A stretch of DNA of 64,000 nucleotides from JBBRHQ01 sp963738305 (GCA_963738305.1 CAVTVU010000005.1:62001-126000), one strand, 5' to 3'. Shown: positions 45,167 through 55,383, numbered from the stretch's first letter. Notes: generated by a model not told the origin, from the letters alone. Numbers and translations are program-made.

Positions 45167-45203
45167 TCGTCCGGCCCCGTTCGGGGTCGAGTGGCCGAAT
45201 CAG
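45163..45203 (+). terminator. Possible hairpin terminator after the NlpC/P60 gene
   Basis: CTGAT...ATCAG and CGGCC...GGCCG arms enclose a small CCCCG-TT-CGGGG stem between the P60 stop and the next gene. Internal loops make it imperfect and there is no T-run, so this is tentative. Confidence 0.4.
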
Positions 45204-45257
45204 CAGCAGGGGAGAGGAATTCGTCCACTCGACGCCCCGGCTAGCCTGCGCTCCGAG

Positions 45258-46413
45258 ATGGACGTGGCGGAGGGATACCGGGTCGCCTTGCTCGACTGGC
45301 TGGCCTGCGCGGCAGGGGGCGCCGGCGAGCCCGCCGCGATCGCTGCCGCGGCGGCCGGCGATTCCCTCCTGGAGCGGGTTGCCGCGGCGGGGACCGCCGG
45401 GCACGTCCTGGACTTCGATGACACCTACATGCCGGGTGTGGCTCACCTCAGCGCGACGACGGCGCCGGCTGCGCTCGTCGCCGGTGCCGAGGCGGGGCGC
45501 GACCGTGGGGGAGGCGATCGAGGCGTACGCAGCGGGCTTCGAGGCGATGGGCGCCTTCGCGAGGGGCGCGCACCCCAACCTCTATGACGGCGGCTGGCAT
45601 CCGACCGCGGTCTGCGGCAGCCTGGGCGCCGCGGTCGTCACTTCGCGCTTGCTGCGGCTCGACGCTGCGGCCGAGCGATCGGCCGCAGCGCTGGCACTGC
45701 TGCGGGCCTCCGGGGTGCGATCTGCCTTCGGCTCCGCCGGTAAGAGCCTGCAGGTCGGGATGGCGAGCGCGACCGGGGTCGCGGCCGCGCGGATCGCCGC
45801 GGCCGGGGCGGAGATGAGCCTGGAGTCCGTGGCGAGCGGCCCCGCTGGCTTCTCGACCGCGTTCGGCGCGGCGTTCGAGGCGCCGGGGGCGACGCCGCCG
45901 GCTATCGAGGAGAACTGGATCAAGGCCTACCCCTGCTGCCTGCAGACGCACAGCTCGATCGAGGCCGCGGAGCGGGTCCGCCGGGCAGGCGGCGCGGGCG
46001 GTGGCAGCATCGGCGTCCGCGTCCACCCGCTCTCGCTCCAGGCGGCGCCGATCGAGCTTCCCGCCGACGGCCTCGAGGCGAAGTTCTCGATCCACTATCT
46101 GACCGCGCACACGCTTCTCCACGGCGCTCCGGGGCTGGGCAGCTACGCGAGCGTCGAGCCGGAGGCGGTGGGGCTGAGCGCACGGATCGAGGTGCTGGCG
46201 GACCGCGGCCTCGCTGCCTCGGAGGCCGTGCTGGAAGTCGATGGCGAGGAGGTGGCCCGCGTCCAGGCGGCCCGCGGATCGCCGGGGCGCCCCCTCGATC
46301 CCGCAGAGCGGGAGGCGAAGCGCGCGTCGCTGGCGGGGGCGCGCCTGGAGGGCGCCCTGGACGATCCGGACCGCCCGGTCGGCGAGCTGGTCGAGCTGAT
46401 CGGCCGACGATGA
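45258..46413 (+). CDS. MmgE/PrpD-family protein; one frameshift
   Basis: About 385 residues, shorter than the usual 450. MmgE/PrpD includes 2-methylcitrate dehydratase and aconitate-decarboxylase-like enzymes. Seen here: YRVALLDWLACAAGG, AAGTAGHVLDFDDTYMPGVAH (family H-x-x-D-F-D-D motif), then after a frameshift near 45497 AIEAYAAGFEAMGAFARGAHP, GWHPTAVCGSLGAAVV, RSAFGSAGKSLQVGMASATGV and a C-terminal IKAYPCCLQTHSSIEAA. No prpB/C neighbours, so it is not clearly part of the methylcitrate cycle. Its stop overlaps the start of the acyl-ACP thioesterase. Confidence 0.85.
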
Positions 46414-47145
46414 GATCGGAGGACCCAGCGCCGACCGAGATCGTCCCCGAGCCGGACGGCGGGCGCGTGTTCGGCACGCGGATGCGACCCGGGTATCGCC
46501 GACGCTGCCCCGGGCGGAAGGGTGCGGCTCGACGCGATCGCCCGCTGGCTTCAGGACATCGCCTACCTCGACGTCGTCGACGCCGGCTACGAGGAGATGG
46601 GCACCTGGATAGTCCGGCGCACCCGGATCAGGGCGGCGAGGCTTCCCCGCTTCGGGGAGGACCTCGAGATCCGCACCTTCTGCAGCGGTATCGGTCGCTT
46701 CTGCGCGGAACGGCGCACCGTAGTCGAGGGCGCCGAGGCTTCGGTTCAGGCGGTGGCGACATGGGTCTGCCTCGACCCGGAGCGCTCGGCGCCGATGCGC
46801 TTCGAGCACGAGTTCACGGCCATCTACTCCGAAAGCGCACAGGGGCGCGGCGCCAGCGTCCGCCTCCGCCATCCGGCGCCTCCGCAAGGCGCCTCCACGG
46901 CGCCCTGGAGCTTCCGCGCCACCGACCTCGACCTGGCGGCCCACGTCAACAACTCGCGCTATTGGGAGGTCGTAGAGTCGGAGCTTCTCGGCAACGGGGA
47001 GCCGCGGGCACCCGACGTGGAGGTCGAGCACGCCGGCGCGGCCGTGGCCGGCGAGGCGCTGATCATCCGTAGCGACGGCTGGATCTGGATCGCCGACGAA
47101 GACCGCCGGGTGAATGCGTCCTTTCTGGTGCGCTCAGCCGCCTGA
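46410..47145 (+). CDS. Acyl-ACP thioesterase (FatA/B-like, PF01643 type); one frameshift
   Basis: About 244 residues in a double hot-dog arrangement. VRLDAIARWLQDIAYLDVVDAGYEEMGTWIVRRTRI is the first hot-dog with the W-L-Q-D-I-A motif; RFGEDLEIRTFCSGIGRFCAERR and WSFRATDLDLAAHVNNSRYWEVVE (D-x-x-x-H-V-N-N-x-x-Y) mark the second, catalytic domain. A frameshift near 46490 joins an N-terminus (GGRVFGTRMRPG) from ATG 46410. Such enzymes free fatty acids from acyl carrier protein. It overlaps MmgE/PrpD by 4 nt, so the two are coexpressed; it also converges on the TgpA gene with a 12-nt overlap. Confidence 0.83.
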
Positions 47146-49433
47146 GCCAGTCACCGGCCGCGGCCCGAGGGGAGGCACCGCCCTCAGGGCGCGGAGGGCC
47201 CGCCAGGGACTCCGGCGCCGCGGCAGCTCCTGACGCATGCGACGGCGCTCGGCGGGCCCCGGCGGCGCCGCCCGGTCGCCGTAGCGGTAGGCACCCAGCT
47301 TCGCCGCGTAGTCCGCGAGGCCAGTCCTGCCCAGGGTCGCCGAGTCCCGCTCGAGCCGGCGCAGGGTAAGGCCGGCGGCGATCGGTCTGCCCATCGCGGC
47401 AAGGGCGCGGCGGAGCTCGGCGATCTGGGCCTCGGCCAGCTCCGGACCCTCCAGCGGGCGGCGCCGGCGGGCCAGCGCCACCAGCGCGGCGGCCAGCGCG
47501 GCAAGCAGCGTCACGAGGCCGGCGACCCCCGCGGCCGGGAGCCAGTCCGCGCCGCCCCCGGAGCTTCCGCCCGCAGCGCGGGACGAGGGGGAGGAGCCCC
47601 CGATCCCCGAGAACGGGCGACGCGTCCGTAGCACCGGCGGAAGGGTCGGACCCGGCGAGGTGGAGGCCGCTGGAGAGGTCCCCGGGGTGGGGTCGAACGG
47701 CGACCCAGCCGATGCCCTCGAAATAGACCTCGACCCAGGAGTGCGCGTCGAAGTCGTGGACCACGTAGCGGTTCGGCCCCCCCTCGGGCGAGCCCGGGCT
47801 GAAGCCCGAAGCCACCCGGCTCGGGATCCCGATCATCCTCAGCATCAGCGCCATCGCTCCGGAGAACTGCTGGCAGTAGCCCTCCCGGTCGCGGAAGAGG
47901 AAGGCCCGCAGGGGAAAGCTGCGCAGCGGGGGGTTCTCGTCGTAGGAGTAGGCGCTGAGGAGCTGGCGATGGATCGCCTCAACTGCGTCGTAGGTCGTCG
48001 CGGCATTGGCGGTGAGGCTGTGGGCGAGCCGGTAGACGGAGCCATAGGGCGACGCCAGCAGTTGCCGCTCCACGCCGCGCCGCTGCTCGCCCCGGCCTTC
48101 CGGGGGATCGCAGCGGCACGGCGACCGGCTCGGTGACGGCCGCCGAGAACCTGGCCTGCCGTCCTGGGCCTCGAGGGTTCCGGGGTGGCGCTCGGGATCG
48201 GCAAGCGTCGTGTAGTGGCGCATCGCCGGCCGGTAGGAACCGAGCTGGCGCGCCGCATCTGCTCCGGGGTCGGCTGGGGCGAGTAGTAGTGGACGGTGTA
48301 GCCGTCGCCCTCGGAGATCCCGTCGCCGTCCGCCTGAGAGATCCCACCGTCGGAGCTGGTGGTCGGGCCGAGGCCCTGGACCGAGAGCGGGGTGCCGGCG
48401 GCGACCACGAGCTGGCTGCTGAGCGCGTCGATCCGAAAGCGGGCAGTGTGGACCCATTTCGGGTTCAGGTACGCGGCGGAGGCGCCGCCGAACCCGTAAA
48501 GGCTGGGGAGCTGGAGCGCTGACGGGGGGCGGTCGAGCGGCTCCAGCCAGCGGAACCGTCGAAGCGGTCGAGCACAGCGGTCCTCCAGTAGTGCGGCCCG
48601 GCGCTGTGCACGACCAGCAGCCGCTGGCCGCGTCGCGGCCAGCCGAGCGGCCCGTAGGAGTGGTTCCAGCTGAAGAACTCCGCGCCGCCCGCCGAACCGG
48701 AGGAGAGGTCCCAGTGCTTGTAGTCGAGCAGCGGCTCGCGGCCGGTCGCCCCCGAGCAGAGCGGCAGCGCCGCGAAGTCCGGCGACGGCGACCAGGCCCA
48801 GCCCCATGGCCGCGTTGGGCCGGACGATCAGCGGCAGCCAGAGCCACGCGGCGACCAGTGCGAACAGACCCAGTCCCTCCAGCAGGGGTGCCGCAGGTGG
48901 GGAGAGGGCGGCCGCGGTGCCGTACGCGCCGACCAGGATCGCCAGGCCGGCGATGGCCCGGGCCCTGGCGGCCGCGGCGGATGGCCAGAAGGCGATCGCC
49001 GCGCCGGCCCCGACGGCGAGCGGCAGCCCGAGCATGATCGCCAGCCGGGCCCAGTCGTCGCCGCCCGCCGGGTAGGGATAGCCCGCCCCCGCCGCCAGAT
49101 CGAGTCCCGAACCGACTGCGGATCCAAGCTCGTCCCAGTGCCCCGGCAGGAGGAGCCGCGCCGGCACGCCGAGGATCAGCATGGCCGCGGCCATGCCGGC
49201 CAGCGCGCCGGCGCTCGCCGCCGGCCAGCGCCAGCGACCGCGCGGCGCCCAAGCGCCGAGTGCGGCGAGCGCGACGGCGAGTCCGACCAGGGTCACCGTC
49301 GCGGCGAGAATCCGCGCCAGCGGCGGGTCGCCGAGCAGCCCGGCCCAGCGGACGGCGACGAAGAGGGCCAGCGCGGCGAAGGCCCCCAGCCTCGCGATGG
49401 GAAGCCCCCCAGCACGGCGATCGCGCCGCTCAT
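47134..49433 (-). CDS. TgpA-like transglutaminase-domain membrane protein; several frameshifts
   Basis: About 760 residues from ATG 49433. N-terminal block of membrane spans (ARLGAFAALALFVAVRWAGLL, ARILAATVTLVGLAVALAALGA, AGMAAAMLILGVPARLLLPG, ILVGAYGTAAALS). The extracytoplasmic part has the transglutaminase-like core: YCQQFSGAMALMLRMIGIPSRVASGF (Cys), FDAHSWVEVYFEGIGWV (His), then an Asp region. A C-terminal span (PAAGVAGLVTLLAALAAALVALARRRR) and cytosolic tail follow. Frameshifts near 47680, 48090-48260, 48555, 48770 and 49405. With DUF58 and MoxR upstream it makes the common TgpA-DUF58-MoxR set. Confidence 0.83.
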
Positions 49434-50524
49434 GCCGCCTCCCGGCGGGCCCGTCGCGCCGGTACCTGGCCCCGGCAGCCGGCGACCTCGAAGAGCGTGC
49501 CCATGCCGTCGAGCGGAGCCGCGGTGACGAGGCAGAGCCGGGTCGAGGGGCCGAGCGCGGGAGGCCGCGGCTCACTTGCGGCAGAGACGAGGAAGAGCGT
49601 CTGCGCTGCGCGCAGGACCGCAGCGCTCGGCGGATGGCTGCGGGGCTCGACCTGTGCGAGCATCGCGTGCGCTCGCCGCCAGCCGCCCCCTCCCGGTCCG
49701 ACGCGGAGCGGGCGGTTGCCGGTCGGCAGGAGAAGCGAGCAGCCGCCGTCGGCGGCGAGGTGGGCGCAGATCGAGGCCGTCGCCCGCACGGCGCGGTCCA
49801 GCGCCTCCTCCGATGCCGGGTCGGATGCGTCGAGCGCGACCAGCGGCGGCGACTCGCTGCCGCTGATCAGCCTCCTCTCGACAAGCTCGCCGCTGCGTGC
49901 GACCGTGGGCCAGTGGATCCGGGAGGCCGGGGTGCCGTCCTGGAAGGGCCTGATGCCCTCGACCTCGAACTCGACACCGCGGGGGTCGAGGCCGGCGCCG
50001 CCGGAGCCGTGCGAGGCTGAGCCGAAGAGGCCGTCGGCACCCGAGCCCGCGCCGGAGGGTGCGGTCACCGGCTCGACCCGGGGCAGGACCAGGACCGCGA
50101 TCTCTTCACCGGCCGGGATCCGGCGCCGCTGCAGCCCGAACGGGTCGACCACGACCAGCGCCGGGGGCTTGAGACGGTGGCGACCGCGGCGCTCCATCCG
50201 CAGATTGATCGTGTGCGCGCCCGAGGGACGGGCTCCGGTCTCGAGCGCATGCTCGGCAAGCGGGTGCTCGATCCTGCTCCCCGGGAGCGGAATGCTGGAG
50301 GCGACTCTCGTCACGAGCGGATAGGTACCGCCCTCGCCGATGCTCCACGGCCCCGCCACCGCCTCCACCCGCAGGCTCCGGCAGGCCAATCTCGACCAGG
50401 CCCGGATGGCCAGCACGAGGAGAACGAGGGCGACGCCGGGGACGTACAGCGATGGAATGCCGAAGGCGGCAGCCGAGAGCACGAAGGCCACCGCCAGCAG
50501 CAGGGTGGCCGTGGTCGCCTTCAC
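49430..50524 (-). CDS. DUF58-domain protein
   Basis: About 364 residues from GTG 50524, 8 nt after the MoxR stop. Two N-terminal spans (ATLLLAVAFVLSAAAFGIPSLYVPGVALVLLVLAIRAW), then a beta-rich domain and the DUF58 motif FEVEGIRPFQDGTPASRIHWPTVARSGELVERRL (given in parts: VEGIRPFQDGTPASRIHW, then RSGELVERRL). A von Willebrand-A-like fold is expected after it (SPPLVALDAS). DUF58 proteins work with MoxR ATPases and TgpA, probably in envelope maturation. The stop overlaps the ATG of the TgpA gene. Confidence 0.87.
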   Translation of the reverse strand: MKATTATLLLAVAFVLSAAAFGIPSLYVPGVALVLLVLAIRAWSRLACRSLRVEAVAGPWSIGEGGTYPLVTRVASSIPLPGSRIEHPLAEHALETGARPSGAHTINLRMERRGRHRLKPPALVVVDPFGLQRRRIPAGEEIAVLVLPRVEPVTAPSGAGSGADGLFGSASHGSGGAGLDPRGVEFEVEGIRPFQDGTPASRIHWPTVARSGELVERRLISGSESPPLVALDASDPASEEALDRAVRATASICAHLAADGGCSLLLPTGNRPLRVGPGGGGWRRAHAMLAQVEPRSHPPSAAVLRAAQTLFLVSAASEPRPPALGPSTRLCLVTAAPLDGMGTLFEVAGCRGQVPARRARREAA

Positions 50525-50531
50525 GACACGC

Positions 50532-51473
50532 TCAGAGCGCCGGAGTGTGGCGCAGGGCGTCGGCGATGACCGCCGAGCGATCGCTCGCCGCGGCCCCCGG
50601 GGAGAGCAGGAGCCGGTGCTCGAGCACTGCGTGGGCAAGTGCCTGGACGTCGTCGGGCAGGGCGTGGTCGCGGGCGTCGAGAGCCGCCCGCGCCCTCGCC
50701 GCGCGGTAGAGGAGGAGGCCGGCCCTCGGGCTGGCCCCGAGCTCGACCCGCTGGTCGGCCCGCGTCGCCTCGCAGAGCGCGACGACATAGGTGCGCAGGG
50801 CCTCGGTGCCGCGGATCGCGCCGGCGGCGGCCTGGGCGGCTCCGATCGCGGCCATGTCGGCCACCGGCTCGACATCGAGCACGCGGTCGGCGCCTGCGTG
50901 CTCGGCGAGCATCGCCGCCTCTGCGCCGGAGTCCGGATAGCCCATCTCCAGCCTGATCATGAAGCGGTCGAGCTGCGCTTCGGGAAGCGGGTAGGTGCCC
51001 TCGTAGGAGACCGGGTTCTGAGTCGCGATCACGAGGAAGGGGCGGGCCAGCTCGTGCGCGTGCCCGTCCACTGTCACCCGGCGCTCCTGCATGCACTCGA
51101 GCAGGCCCGACTGGGTCTTTGGGGAGGCGCGGTTGATCTCGTCGACGAGGACCACGTTGGCGAACACCGGCCCGGGATGGAACTCGAAGCGGGCGTCCCG
51201 CTGGTCGAACACGTTGGTCCCGACGACGTCCGCCGGCAGCAGGTCGACCGTGCACTGCACCCGGGCATAGGCCGCGTCGAGCGAGCGAGCGAGCGAGCGG
51301 GCCAGCGCCGTCTTTCCGACCCCGGGGTGGTCCTCGATCAGCACGTGCCCCTCTGCCACCAGCGCGACGATCAGCTGCTCGAGCACCTCATCGCGCACCT
51401 TCACGGCGCCCCGGATGTTGTTGCGCAGCCGTTCCCCGATCTCGGCTACGGCGACGGGATCGAGCTCGGGCAT
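50532..51473 (-). CDS. MoxR-family AAA ATPase
   Basis: About 313 residues; ATG 51473 or GTG 51482 are both possible starts. Walker A EDHPGVGKTALARSLA, Walker B VVLVDEINRASPKTQ, sensor 1 FLVIATQNPVSYEGTYPLPEAQLDRFM, and sensor 2 GASPRAGLLLYRAARARA are complete. MoxR ATPases act as chaperones that insert cofactors or mature envelope proteins, typically partnered by DUF58 and TgpA proteins, encoded directly downstream here. Confidence 0.95.
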   Translation of the reverse strand: MPELDPVAVAEIGERLRNNIRGAVKVRDEVLEQLIVALVAEGHVLIEDHPGVGKTALARSLARSLDAAYARVQCTVDLLPADVVGTNVFDQRDARFEFHPGPVFANVVLVDEINRASPKTQSGLLECMQERRVTVDGHAHELARPFLVIATQNPVSYEGTYPLPEAQLDRFMIRLEMGYPDSGAEAAMLAEHAGADRVLDVEPVADMAAIGAAQAAAGAIRGTEALRTYVVALCEATRADQRVELGASPRAGLLLYRAARARAALDARDHALPDDVQALAHAVLEHRLLLSPGAAASDRSAVIADALRHTPAL

Positions 51474-51507
51474 CGTGGCCACCCGACAATGGTAGGCGAG
51501 GGTCGAT

Positions 51508-52902
51508 TCAGGGCTTGCCGGGGCGGAAGAGCCAGCGCCTCAGCAGGCGGCGTGTGTCGGGGCGCCCGGTGCGCTTGACGACGAAGGCGATGAACTCGTG
51601 CGTGGAGACGTTGCCGTAGCGGTGCCCGGTGGCCCAAGCGCGCAGGAGGCGGAAGAAGGCCCGGTCGCCGATCCTGATCCGCAGCGCCTCGAGGGTCATC
51701 GCCCCGCGGACGTAGATCGCCCCGTCGAAGAGGTTCTCCGGGCTTCCCGGGTGCCCAGGCGGGGGCGAGAAGAACGGATCGCTGGCCGGGCGGCGACGCA
51801 GCTCGGTGAACACGGAGCGGGCGCTCGGGCCGCCGTGGCGCTCGCGGTAAATCCACTCGGTGAAGGCCGCAAACCCCTCGTTCAGCCAGATGTTGGGCCA
51901 GCTGCGCAGGCCGGTCGAGTCTCCGACCCACTGATGCGCAAGCTCGTGGACCAACAGGTTGCGGCGCGGGGGGCCCGGGTAGGTGGGCCGCGTCTGGGTC
52001 TCCAGCGCGTACTCGCCGCCGTCGGTGATCGTGGTGCCGAGGGCGTCGAAGGGGTAGCGGCCGTAGAGCCGGCGCTCGAAGCGGATGATCTCTCCCAGGC
52101 TGCGGATGCCGCGGCGGATAATGGGGCCCTTGTCCCGGTAGAGGTCGGCGTCCACCGCGGTCCAAGAGGGAATGCCGTCGGCCTTGGCGTGGCGCAATCG
52201 GAAGTCGGCGAAGGCGACCGTCGCCAGGTAGGGCGCCATCGGCTGGTCCTCCGTCCAGCTCCAGCGAACGCGCCCGTCGTGACGCCGGCGCTTCCGGAGG
52301 CGCCCGTTCGCTACCGCGACCAGCCGCTCGCCGTGCCGGGTCGCCGGTGCGTCGAGGTGGAAGGCGAAGCTCGCCTTGTCGGTGAGGGAGTTGTTGCAGG
52401 GCAGCCAGGCTGCCGTGCCGACCGGCTCGCCGAGCGCCACCGAGCCGCCATGCGGCAGCTCGATCCATCCCTCGTGGGATTTGTCGGGGTCGGTCAGCGT
52501 CAGGGGGCGGCCGCGGTAGGAGACGACGGCGCGGAAGGCGGCTCCCGCGGGGAGGGGGGATGACAGGGTGACGATCAGCTTGCCGCGGCGCCGTTTGTAG
52601 CGCGCCCCGGTGCCGTCCACCTCGACCCGGCGCACCCGCAGCCCCACCAGGTCCAGCTGGAGGCGCCGCAGGGGCCGCCTTGCCCGCGCCAGGATCGTGG
52701 CCCTGGCGGCGATCCCGCTGCGCCCCCCGTCTCGGGCCGCCGGATGGTAGGAGAGCGAGAGGTCGTAGTGGGAGACGTCGTAGGCGTCGCTGCCGCTGCC
52801 CGGGAAGAACGGGTCGCGCCCGGCTGAGCGGGCTGCCGCCAGCGCGACCCCCGTCGCGATCAGGGCGGTGGCAAGCGCGAGGATGAAGGCCCGGTGGAGC
52901 AC
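51508..52902 (-). CDS. M1-family metallopeptidase, exported
   Basis: About 464 residues from GTG 52902, signal peptide (AFILALATALIATGVALAAA). Aminopeptidase-N fold: an N-terminal beta domain (YDVSHYDLSLSYHPA, QLDLVGLRVRRVEVDG), then the gluzincin site LLVHELAHQWVGDSTGLRSW and WLNEGFAAFTEW (H-E-x-x-H-x18-E). TDGGEYALETQTRP replaces the usual G-A-M-E-N exopeptidase motif with G-G-E-Y-A, and the long C-terminal helical domain is missing, so it is a short M1 form with uncertain exopeptidase specificity. Confidence 0.9.
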   Translation of the reverse strand: MLHRAFILALATALIATGVALAAARSAGRDPFFPGSGSDAYDVSHYDLSLSYHPAARDGGRSGIAARATILARARRPLRRLQLDLVGLRVRRVEVDGTGARYKRRRGKLIVTLSSPLPAGAAFRAVVSYRGRPLTLTDPDKSHEGWIELPHGGSVALGEPVGTAAWLPCNNSLTDKASFAFHLDAPATRHGERLVAVANGRLRKRRRHDGRVRWSWTEDQPMAPYLATVAFADFRLRHAKADGIPSWTAVDADLYRDKGPIIRRGIRSLGEIIRFERRLYGRYPFDALGTTITDGGEYALETQTRPTYPGPPRRNLLVHELAHQWVGDSTGLRSWPNIWLNEGFAAFTEWIYRERHGGPSARSVFTELRRRPASDPFFSPPPGHPGSPENLFDGAIYVRGAMTLEALRIRIGDRAFFRLLRAWATGHRYGNVSTHEFIAFVVKRTGRPDTRRLLRRWLFRPGKP

Positions 52903-52950
52903 GGGGCAATTAGAGCAGGAGCGCCCGCCGCGCCGAAATATCCTCAACCG

Positions 52951-54081
52951 GTGCGAGACGAGCCTCCGCTGGTCCTCTGCTGCCCCGACAAGTTCCGCGG
53001 GACGATCGACGCCCCGGCGGCCGCAGCGGCGCTGGCGCGGGGAGTCGAGGCGACCGGGCTGCGGGCGCTTGCCCATCCGCTCGCCGACGGTGGGGAGGGG
53101 ACGCTGGACGCGGTCCTCGCGGCTCACCGGGTCGAGCCGACCCCGATCTCCGCCTCCGACCCCTTGGGCAGGACGCTGCGCTCCAGGGTGGCGATGCTGC
53201 CCGGCGGTCTCGCGGTGGTCGAGCTGGCCGAGGCCTCGGGGCTACAGCTCATCTCCGGGTCCGAGCGAGACCCGCTGCGCGCCAGCAGCGCCGGCACCGG
53301 GGAGCTGATCTCGGCGGCCCTCGACCTCGGTGCCCGGCGGCTCGTGGTCGCGGTCGGGGGAAGCGCCACCGTGGACGGCGGCCTCGGCGCGCTCCGGGCG
53401 CTCGGGGCACGGCTGCTCGACGGCTACGGCGCGGAGCTGGACGGCAGCGGGGCCGACCTCGAGCGTCTGGCCTCGATCGACGTCGGCCGCCTCGATCCGC
53501 GCCTCGGCCGGGTCCCGGTCGAGATCGCGGTCGACGTCGAGTGCCCGCTGGCCGGGCCGGGGGGTGCCGCTCAGCTCTTCGGCCCCCAGAAGGCCGCCAC
53601 TCCCGAGCAGGTGGCGCGGCTCGATCGCGGCCTCGGGCGGCTCGCGGACCTGCTCGGCCTCGGCGCCGAGGATCGGGAGCGGCTTGGCGCCGCCGGGGGC
53701 TTCGCCGCGCCGCTGGTGGCCCTGGTCGGCGCCCGGGTCGTCTCGGGCGCCGAGTTCGTCCGCGACGTAACCGGATTCGGGGCGGCGCTCGCGACGGCGT
53801 CGCTCTGCATCACCGGCGAGGGCCGCGCCGACGCCTCCTCGGCCCTGGGGAAGACGGTCGGCGGCGTGCTCGAGGCGGCCGCCGGGGCCGGCGTGCCGGC
53901 GATCGTCGCGGCGGGAGAGGTGGCGGGGAGCAGCGCCTCCCTGTACGAGGCCGGCGCGGCCGGGGTCTTCGGCATCCTCCGCTCGCCCGGCGACCTCCCC
54001 GACGCCCGTGAGTCGGCGGCCGCGGACCTGGAGTGGTTCGGGCGTTCCGCCGCGACCCTGTTCACTCGAAGTCGAAGCTGA
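52951..54081 (+). CDS. Glycerate kinase (GarK/GlxK family)
   Basis: About 376 residues from GTG 52951. Phosphorylates glycerate, linking glyoxylate or serine catabolism to glycolysis. Motifs CPDKFRGTIDAPAAA, HPLADGGEGTLDAVL, VVELAEASGL, GARRLVVAVGGSATVDGGLGALRALG, GGAAQLFGPQKAAT and SLCITGEGRADASSALGKTVGG are all typical of the class. Diverges from the M1 peptidase across 48 nt and overlaps the convergent SDR gene by 20 nt at its 3' end. Confidence 0.95.
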   Translation: MRDEPPLVLCCPDKFRGTIDAPAAAAALARGVEATGLRALAHPLADGGEGTLDAVLAAHRVEPTPISASDPLGRTLRSRVAMLPGGLAVVELAEASGLQLISGSERDPLRASSAGTGELISAALDLGARRLVVAVGGSATVDGGLGALRALGARLLDGYGAELDGSGADLERLASIDVGRLDPRLGRVPVEIAVDVECPLAGPGGAAQLFGPQKAATPEQVARLDRGLGRLADLLGLGAEDRERLGAAGGFAAPLVALVGARVVSGAEFVRDVTGFGAALATASLCITGEGRADASSALGKTVGGVLEAAAGAGVPAIVAAGEVAGSSASLYEAGAAGVFGILRSPGDLPDARESAAADLEWFGRSAATLFTRSRS

Positions 54082-54997
54082 CCCCGGTCAGCTCCTCGGA
54101 GACCTCCCAGAGGCGCTTCGCCGTGAGCGGGTCCTTCGAGGCCGAGGTGGAGCCCACCACCCGGGGGGCGCCGCGCGCCTCGAATGGCCCGTCTGGGCCG
54201 ACGAAGGACCCGCCGGGAAGGTCGGGGAAGGTCGCGGCGTAGAGCGTGGGCAGGGCACCGTCCTCGGCGCTCTGCCCTACCACCCGGTTGCCGACGGCCA
54301 TCACCGCCGTATTGGCGGCGGCGAACAGGCCGCCGCCGAGGCCGGGCCCGGAAAACTGCAGGTTGGTCGCCGAGTAGCCCGGGTGGGCCGCCATGCTGGC
54401 AAGAGGCACGCCGGCGGCATCGGCGCGGCGCTGGAGCTCGTAGGCGAACAGCAGGTTGGCGAGCTTCGACTGCCCGTAGGCGGCCCAGCGGAAGTAGCGG
54501 CGCTCACCGCCGAGGTCGTCGAAGGCGATCCGGCCGGTCCGGTGGGCGATGCTGGAGAGGGTGACTACGCGGGTCCCCTCTCCGCGGAGGAGCGCCGGCA
54601 GGAGGCGGCCGGTGAGGGCGAAGTGGCCGAGGTGGTTGGTCCCGAACTGAAGCTCGAAACCGTCCTCGGTCTGCCGCCGCGGAGTCGCCATCACGCCGGC
54701 GTTGTTGACCAGCAGGTCGATCGAGTCGTGCTCGGCAAGCAGTGCCTCTGCCAGCTCGGAGACCGACGCGAGACTGGCGAGATCGAGTGGCGCCAGCTCC
54801 GGCTCCGCCCCGGGGACCGAGGAGCGGACCTGCTCGAGCGCCTCGATGCCGCGGGCGGGGTCGCGGCAGGCCATCACGACCCTCGCCCCGGCCCGGGCCA
54901 GCCCCACCGCCGTAGCGAGGCCGAGGCCGCTGTTGGCGCCGGTGACGACCGCGACCCGGCCGCTCAGGTCCGGGATGTCGGAGGTGCTCCACGCCAT
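54062..54997 (-). CDS. SDR-family oxidoreductase (retinol-dehydrogenase-like)
   Basis: 311 residues. VAVVTGANSGLGLATAVGLA (NADP-binding), VMACRDPARG, DLLVNNAGVMATP, the catalytic Ser in RVVTLSSIAHRTG and Tyr-Lys in WAAYGQSKLANLLFAYEL: a complete classical SDR of the retinol/protochlorophyllide-reductase-like branch (RDH/WWOX type). Substrate unknown. Its ATG overlaps the stop of the VOC gene, so the two are translated together. Confidence 0.92.
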   Translation of the reverse strand: MAWSTSDIPDLSGRVAVVTGANSGLGLATAVGLARAGARVVMACRDPARGIEALEQVRSSVPGAEPELAPLDLASLASVSELAEALLAEHDSIDLLVNNAGVMATPRRQTEDGFELQFGTNHLGHFALTGRLLPALLRGEGTRVVTLSSIAHRTGRIAFDDLGGERRYFRWAAYGQSKLANLLFAYELQRRADAAGVPLASMAAHPGYSATNLQFSGPGLGGGLFAAANTAVMAVGNRVVGQSAEDGALPTLYAATFPDLPGGSFVGPDGPFEARGAPRVVGSTSASKDPLTAKRLWEVSEELTGVSFDFE

Positions 54998-55383
54998 CAG
55001 ATCAGCTGGAAGATCGAGATGACCTGGTTGTCAGGGTCTCTGACCCAGGAGATCAGGAGGTCGCCGAGGTCTGCGATCCCCCGCTCGTCGGTCTGGTACG
55101 GGTCGTCCTGCCCCATCAGCTCCATCTTCACGCCGCTGTCCTTCAGCCCGGCGACCGTTTCCGCAAGGTCATCGGTTTGGAAAGAGGCGAGGGGCCATTC
55201 AGCTCGGCCGGCATAGCTGGGTACGTCGAGCAGGAAGATGCGGGTTCCCGCGCCGGCATGGAGCACATGGCCGCCGGGGGCCGGCTCGCCTCGCAGTCCG
55301 AGCTTGCCTTCGTAGAAGGCGCGCGAAGCCTCCATGTCGGACACCGGTATGACCGGCCCGACCTCGAGTGATTCGAGACCCAT
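54997..55383 (-). CDS. Glyoxalase/VOC superfamily protein
   Basis: 128 residues, one VOC domain with two beta-alpha-beta-beta-beta modules: VGPVIPVSDMEASRAFYEGKLGLRG and LISWVRDPDNQVISIFQLI, the latter in the second-module metal-ligand position. HVLHAGAGTRIFLLD lies between. VOC proteins are metal-dependent lyases, dioxygenases or binding proteins; which one applies is not visible. Overlaps the following SDR. Confidence 0.9.
   Translation of the reverse strand: MGLESLEVGPVIPVSDMEASRAFYEGKLGLRGEPAPGGHVLHAGAGTRIFLLDVPSYAGRAEWPLASFQTDDLAETVAGLKDSGVKMELMGQDDPYQTDERGIADLGDLLISWVRDPDNQVISIFQLI

Noticed and set aside
51275..51305. A short GCGAGC/GAGCGA tandem run inside the moxR gene
   Set aside because: It simply encodes the repeated ARSLARSLDA helix and keeps the frame.
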